A stretch of DNA of 64,000 nucleotides from Chloridium humicola (lineage: Eukaryota; Ascomycota; Sordariomycetes; Chaetosphaeriales; Chaetosphaeriaceae): assembly GCA_027569505.1 (NCBI GenBank), contig JAPDFF010000085.1:27510-91509 (forward strand), in the 5' to 3' direction. The notes beneath the pieces are model-generated. The model had not been told where the DNA came from and made no database searches. It was given only the letters and a program-made list of their open reading frames with translations. Below, one piece after another: positions 60,732 through 64,000 of this stretch; position 1 is the first letter of the stretch; every line of letters starts with the position of its first letter. The position numbers and the translations under genes were made by a program.

Positions 60732-61607
60732 ATGTCCGAACGCCCCCGTGTTTGGCTCATCACCGGCTGCTCCTCTGGCCTTGGTCTTCACCTCGCCAAG
60801 GTCGCAGCCGGTCGCGGTGATCGCGTCCTTGCTGCGTCCCGCAACCCCGAGAAGGCAACGGAACTCGCCGCCCAGAAGAACATCACAGTTGTGCGCCTCG
60901 ACCACAACGAGGGCCTGCCCAAGCTCCAGGAGGCCATCAAAGACATCATCGCCGCCCACGGCCCCATTGATATCGTGGTCAACAATGCCGCCTACGTACA
61001 GACGGGCGTCGTTGAGGAGGCGTCCGAGGAGGAAACATTTAGACAGTTCCAGTCCAACCTCTTTGGTCCCATCAATCTCTACCGCGCCGTGCTCCCCCAC
61101 CTCCGCGAGAAAGGCCAAGGGACGCTCGTTACCATCGGGTCCATGGCTGCTTGGTATGCCTTCAACAACACCAACCTATACAACGCCTCCAAAGCAGCTC
61201 TACGCATGGCCGTTCTCGGCCTCGCCGGAGAGGTGGAAGGCTTTGGCATCCGGCATTGCCTCGTTGAGCCAGGCTTCTTCCGCACCAACTTGCTCAAGCC
61301 GGGCTCCAACATCGCGGGCACACCGCCGTCGACTCGCCTAAGGGCTTACGACGAGATTAATGCGGAAGCGGAGGAGATTCTCAAGAAGTTCAACGGGATC
61401 CAGTTGGGCGACCCTCGCAAGGGTGCCGAGATAATGTTTGAGGTTGTGACGTCTACGGGAGTGGCTGAAGGCAAGGCCTTGCCCGCGTTTTTTCCACTGG
61501 GAAGTGACGCTTCGGCCGAGATATCCAAGTCTGCACAGAAGACGTTGGATGCCATCGAGGAATGGAAGGCTATTAGCGCCTTAAGCGACTTCCCTGAGGG
61601 CGAGTGA
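60732..61607 (+). CDS. Short-chain dehydrogenase/reductase
   Basis: 291 residues, single exon. A classical SDR: cofactor loop VWLITGCSSGLGLHLAKVAA (TGxxxGxG), NP-type basic residues after VLAASRNPEKA suggesting NADP(H), DIVVNNAAYVQTG (NNA motif), the catalytic serine in TLVTIGSMAAWYAFNN, and YNASKAALRMAVLGLAGEVE (YxxxK). EPGFFRTNLLKPGS is the segment after strand six. Substrate not predictable. It lies about 1.1 kb from the tRNA-Asn gene, with no evident cluster partners; the aldolase-like gene is the nearest metabolic gene on the same strand. Confidence 0.88.
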   Translation: MSERPRVWLITGCSSGLGLHLAKVAAGRGDRVLAASRNPEKATELAAQKNITVVRLDHNEGLPKLQEAIKDIIAAHGPIDIVVNNAAYVQTGVVEEASEEETFRQFQSNLFGPINLYRAVLPHLREKGQGTLVTIGSMAAWYAFNNTNLYNASKAALRMAVLGLAGEVEGFGIRHCLVEPGFFRTNLLKPGSNIAGTPPSTRLRAYDEINAEAEEILKKFNGIQLGDPRKGAEIMFEVVTSTGVAEGKALPAFFPLGSDASAEISKSAQKTLDAIEEWKAISALSDFPEGE

Positions 61608-62931
61608 AGCCTGCTCTGTTCCTGTCTGTGCATGGGTTGCTCCTTGACACTGTTACTCTAGGTTAGACGAATGAAGACTTGGTTTGAATTTACCATGATT
61701 GACCAGACACGGAATGTTGCTCTGCTATTAACCGTGTCGTTTTCCTGATTGTGATCTTGATAATGTGTCCGCCTCCAAGCCGCCCTTAGGCGCGATGGGA
61801 AGTTTGTGTTTGCCCTGTCAATCTTGCTTCTTTGGCTGGGTCTTCCCTTTGCTGTCTTCTATCTCTTTTTTATCTTTTTTGTTTTCTCCTTTTTTAGATT
61901 TCTTGACATCTCTTCTCCCTTTCTTGTTTGTCTTTCTTTCCATTCTCTTTTTTCTTCCCCTGTCTTCTTCTTCCTTCCTCCTTTTTTTCTCTTTCACCTC
62001 TAGTTACCTCTTCTTCAACAGTTTTTCCGTGTGTGCGTACTTGTACCGATCATCACAGACCAACATCTGATTTAAGCTGGTATTGAACTCCCGGTCGAGA
62101 AAGAGTTGCCGTAAGATAATACGGCCGGTGTGCTCTACTATAAAGAGTGGGCGATCCCGACGGATATGGGCAAATTCGCTCTCGGTCGGTAAGCGTCGGG
62201 CATCGGGAAATCCTCCAGCTCAATCTAATGTCCATCAGAGTTATCGGGATTCTTGATAGCAAGCTCAGTGCCTAGCAATGTTTGTTTAAGAACCCAACAA
62301 GCCGATTATCCCAGGGGCTTACCATGCCAAGTAATATCTTCCCTCAAACATCCATCCCTAGATCGTCCTTTCTAACGCCGCCTTGACATCCTCGTGTCAC
62401 TCAGAAAATAGATGCACCGAGGGATATATACTGCCAGGTAATTCGGCCGCTGGTCGGCGGCAAGTGGAATTTTGATCCCTAAGCGGAAGAAATCGAGGCT
62501 CGATGGCGGCCCCGGACATCGTGGCAACGGATGACTCTCTTCATTAGCCGAAGCCCATCGGGCGGAAACCTAGGCGGGGAGCGGGATACGACTTTGACCG
62601 AGTCTCTGGCAAGGAAGCGACCACCTGGCTCTTCGAGCCGTTCGCGGAGCATATCGCCCACACTACCAAGCGGCAAGTTCCAACCATACTTCTTCTCTTC
62701 CCCATCCCGCTCGTTATCTATCAAACTTTTGGGGCCTGCCAAATCCCCACAGCCGCGACCGACTCAGCTGCGCACGGAAACTCCTGCAACCAGCAAGTCA
62801 ATTTCTCTCTTGCTTTGCGACGTCGTTCTTTTCGTCAATCTCAATCCCTCCAGAGCGCCCCCCCGAGCGACTGCGGTTAGTGCAGTACCACCCGCGTAAC
62901 GCAACTTCGGCAACCAGCAAGTAAGTTTCGT
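61608..62931. other. Intergenic region with a pyrimidine-rich tract
   Basis: About 61845..62005 is almost pure C/T on the plus strand. The rest has no supported gene. CAACCAGCAAGTCAATTTC (~62788) and CAACCAGCAAGTAAGTTTC (~62911) form a partial duplication just before the LINE insertion point. Confidence 0.5.
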
Positions 62932-63530
62932 CAGCGAGTTCGGATGCCGTAGTGCAGTACGCGTGGCAGAAGCGTTGGGAGGAGGTTTGGGAGGCCGGGA
63001 AGCCGAAGGAGAGAGTGGCTGGCCTAGAACCCCCAGACTTCCTTTTTACTGACAAGGCCCTACGGAGACATGAGGGCCTGACAAAGGCCCGGAGCTCACT
63101 GTTGGTGCAGGCCCGTACCGGGGCTATTGGCTTCCGGGACTTCCTTTTTAAGATGCAAGTCCCGGGAGTTAATACGCCCTACTGCAGGTGCGAGGAGGGA
63201 AGGAGAGGCAGGGAGACGGTAGAGCACTTGGTGGTTTGGTGCCCGGAACGCTCGCTTGGCAAGGGAGGTTTTAGGCTGGCTAATGGACTCTGGCCGGCTT
63301 TTGGAGTATAGCCTGACCAGAAGGCTGGAACTAGAAACAGAAGAGGCCGAGATCCCGGTAGGCTAGCCTGTAGCCTCTTTTCTTTTGTAGTACGGGGGAT
63401 CTGACAGTGGCCTTAAACCGTGGCGGGGGTTTTCATCCGGCCATTACAGGTACGGTTTCCTCTGTAACTAGCAGTAGAAGGACCGGCATGCTCTAGGGCA
63501 AAGCGTTGTAGGAATAATAATAATAATAAT
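62932..63530 (+). mobile_element. 5'-truncated LINE insertion (Tad-like ORF2 end) with 12-bp target duplication
   Basis: Flanked by AGTAAGTTTCGT at 62920..62931 and 63531..63542. It contains the last ~120 codons of ORF2, a 3' UTR and an AAT-repeat tail (63512-63530). 5' truncation, a simple-repeat tail and short direct duplications are the hallmarks of target-primed reverse transcription. The 3' UTR end is related to that of the relic ending near 26285. Confidence 0.9.
62952..63311 (+). pseudogene. C-terminal fragment of LINE reverse transcriptase ORF2
   Basis: 119 open codons: QKRWEEVWEAGKPKERVAG, LRRHEGLTKARSSLLVQART, GAIGFRDFLFKMQVPGVNTP, then a Cys/His end CRCEEGRRGRETVEHLVVWC. This CxC...H...C finger after the RNase H region is the usual end of Tad-type ORF2 proteins. 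There is no reverse transcriptase or endonuclease domain, so it is inactive. The frame itself is undamaged, suggesting a fairly recent insertion. Confidence 0.8.
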
Positions 63531-63542
63531 AGTAAGTTTCGT

Positions 63543-63840
63543 GTTTTGCTCTCGTTTCTCGCCGTCTTTCTCGTCTTTTACGGCCGACCAAATTTTCTGA
63601 CACTCCAACAGTCAACCACCGGTCTTGTCTTTTCGTTGAACCCGAACCTAACCATTCCCAACCCTACCAACGCTGTAGCCGCCAGCATAATTCCACTCGT
63701 CGGCTATACAATCCGACTCACGAAAAATGACGACACGGTCAATGAGGCTGGAGAGTAAGAGGCAGTCGAGTTGACTAAGGTCAGGAGTTCCAGTTCTTTG
63801 GATGAAAAGAAAAATAGCCGCTAGTTAGATTCTTTTTTTT
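63543..63840. other. Flank of the LINE insertion, no supported gene
   Basis: A 70-codon frame (63546..63758, MLSFLAVFLVFYGRPNFLTL) opens here but shows no recognised domain. Confidence 0.35.
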
Positions 63841-63849
63841 TTCTGCAAC

Positions 63850-64000
63850 ATTCGTTTTCTCTCTTTCTCTTTCTTCTCTTTCTTCTCTTTCTTCTCTTTC
63901 TTCTCTTTCTTCTCTTTCTTCTCTTTCTTCTCTTTCTTCTCTTTCTTCTCTTTCTTCTCTTTCTTCTCTTTCTTCTCTTTCTTCTCTTTCTTCTCTTTCT
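63850..64000 (+). repeat. 9-bp minisatellite (TTTCTTCTC)n, continues past the window
   Basis: From about 63868 to the end the unit TTTCTTCTC repeats some 14 times with almost no variation, preceded by less regular CT-rich sequence. The minus strand reads GAGAAGAAA, which would encode Glu-Lys-Lys in one frame. Confidence 0.9.

Noticed and set aside
62080..62160. tRNA-like sequence on the minus strand (GACCGGGAGTTCAATACC)
   Set aside because: The T-arm-like piece lacks a matching acceptor stem and a plausible anticodon arm.

Overview
This window looks like a nuclear contig of a filamentous ascomycete, most likely a Sordariomycete. Genes are split by short GT-AG introns (46-83 nt, with CTAAC/CTGAC-type branch points). 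The repertoire is typically fungal: Flc/TRP-like channel, ISU1, UBP14, MAD2, AVT-type transporter, ustYa-like and HET-type proteins. Transposon copies carry C-to-T/G-to-A stop codons of the kind repeat-induced point mutation (RIP) leaves. Exon coordinates are my own reading of splice signals and frame continuity; no alignment or expression data were used.

Layout. 0-5.2 kb: the 5' end of a secreted proteinase K-type protease (cut by the window edge) and an eight-exon tyrosine-decarboxylase-like gene. 5.4-9.2 kb: a decayed block with an internally deleted pogo/Fot-type transposon and two broken genes. 10-15 kb: a single-pass membrane protein with a proline-rich tail, a HET-type C-terminal region and a 97-residue gene whose first coding exon is 4 nt. 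15.6-26.3 kb: accessory DNA with a truncated chimeric transposon relic, a broken ustYa-like gene, a secreted GH2 glycosidase, a near full-length but mutated Fot-type element and a LINE ORF1 relic. 26.4-61.6 kb: mostly conserved genes: GNAT acetyltransferase, vacuolar amino acid transporter, argininosuccinate lyase, prolyl aminopeptidase-like hydrolase, NmrA-like protein, ISU1, UBP14, MAD2, a Ser/Thr/Gly-rich membrane protein, F-box/ankyrin protein, Flc channel, RNase H1, a small mitochondrial-type membrane protein, class II aldolase-like protein, tRNA-Asn and a short-chain dehydrogenase. 61.6-64 kb: a pyrimidine-rich tract, a 5'-truncated LINE with a clear 12-bp target duplication and a 9-bp minisatellite running off the end.

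The genes do not form an obvious pathway cluster. ISU1 and UBP14 diverge from a shared intergenic region; the rest are individually spaced housekeeping or accessory genes. The most unusual material is in the transposon-derived parts: a chimeric zinc-knuckle ORF kept open in a relic, 17-bp tandem amplification of an element terminus in two copies, and a dispersed 148-bp repeat with possible Pol III promoter motifs. The long extra C-terminal region of the decarboxylase is also notable.
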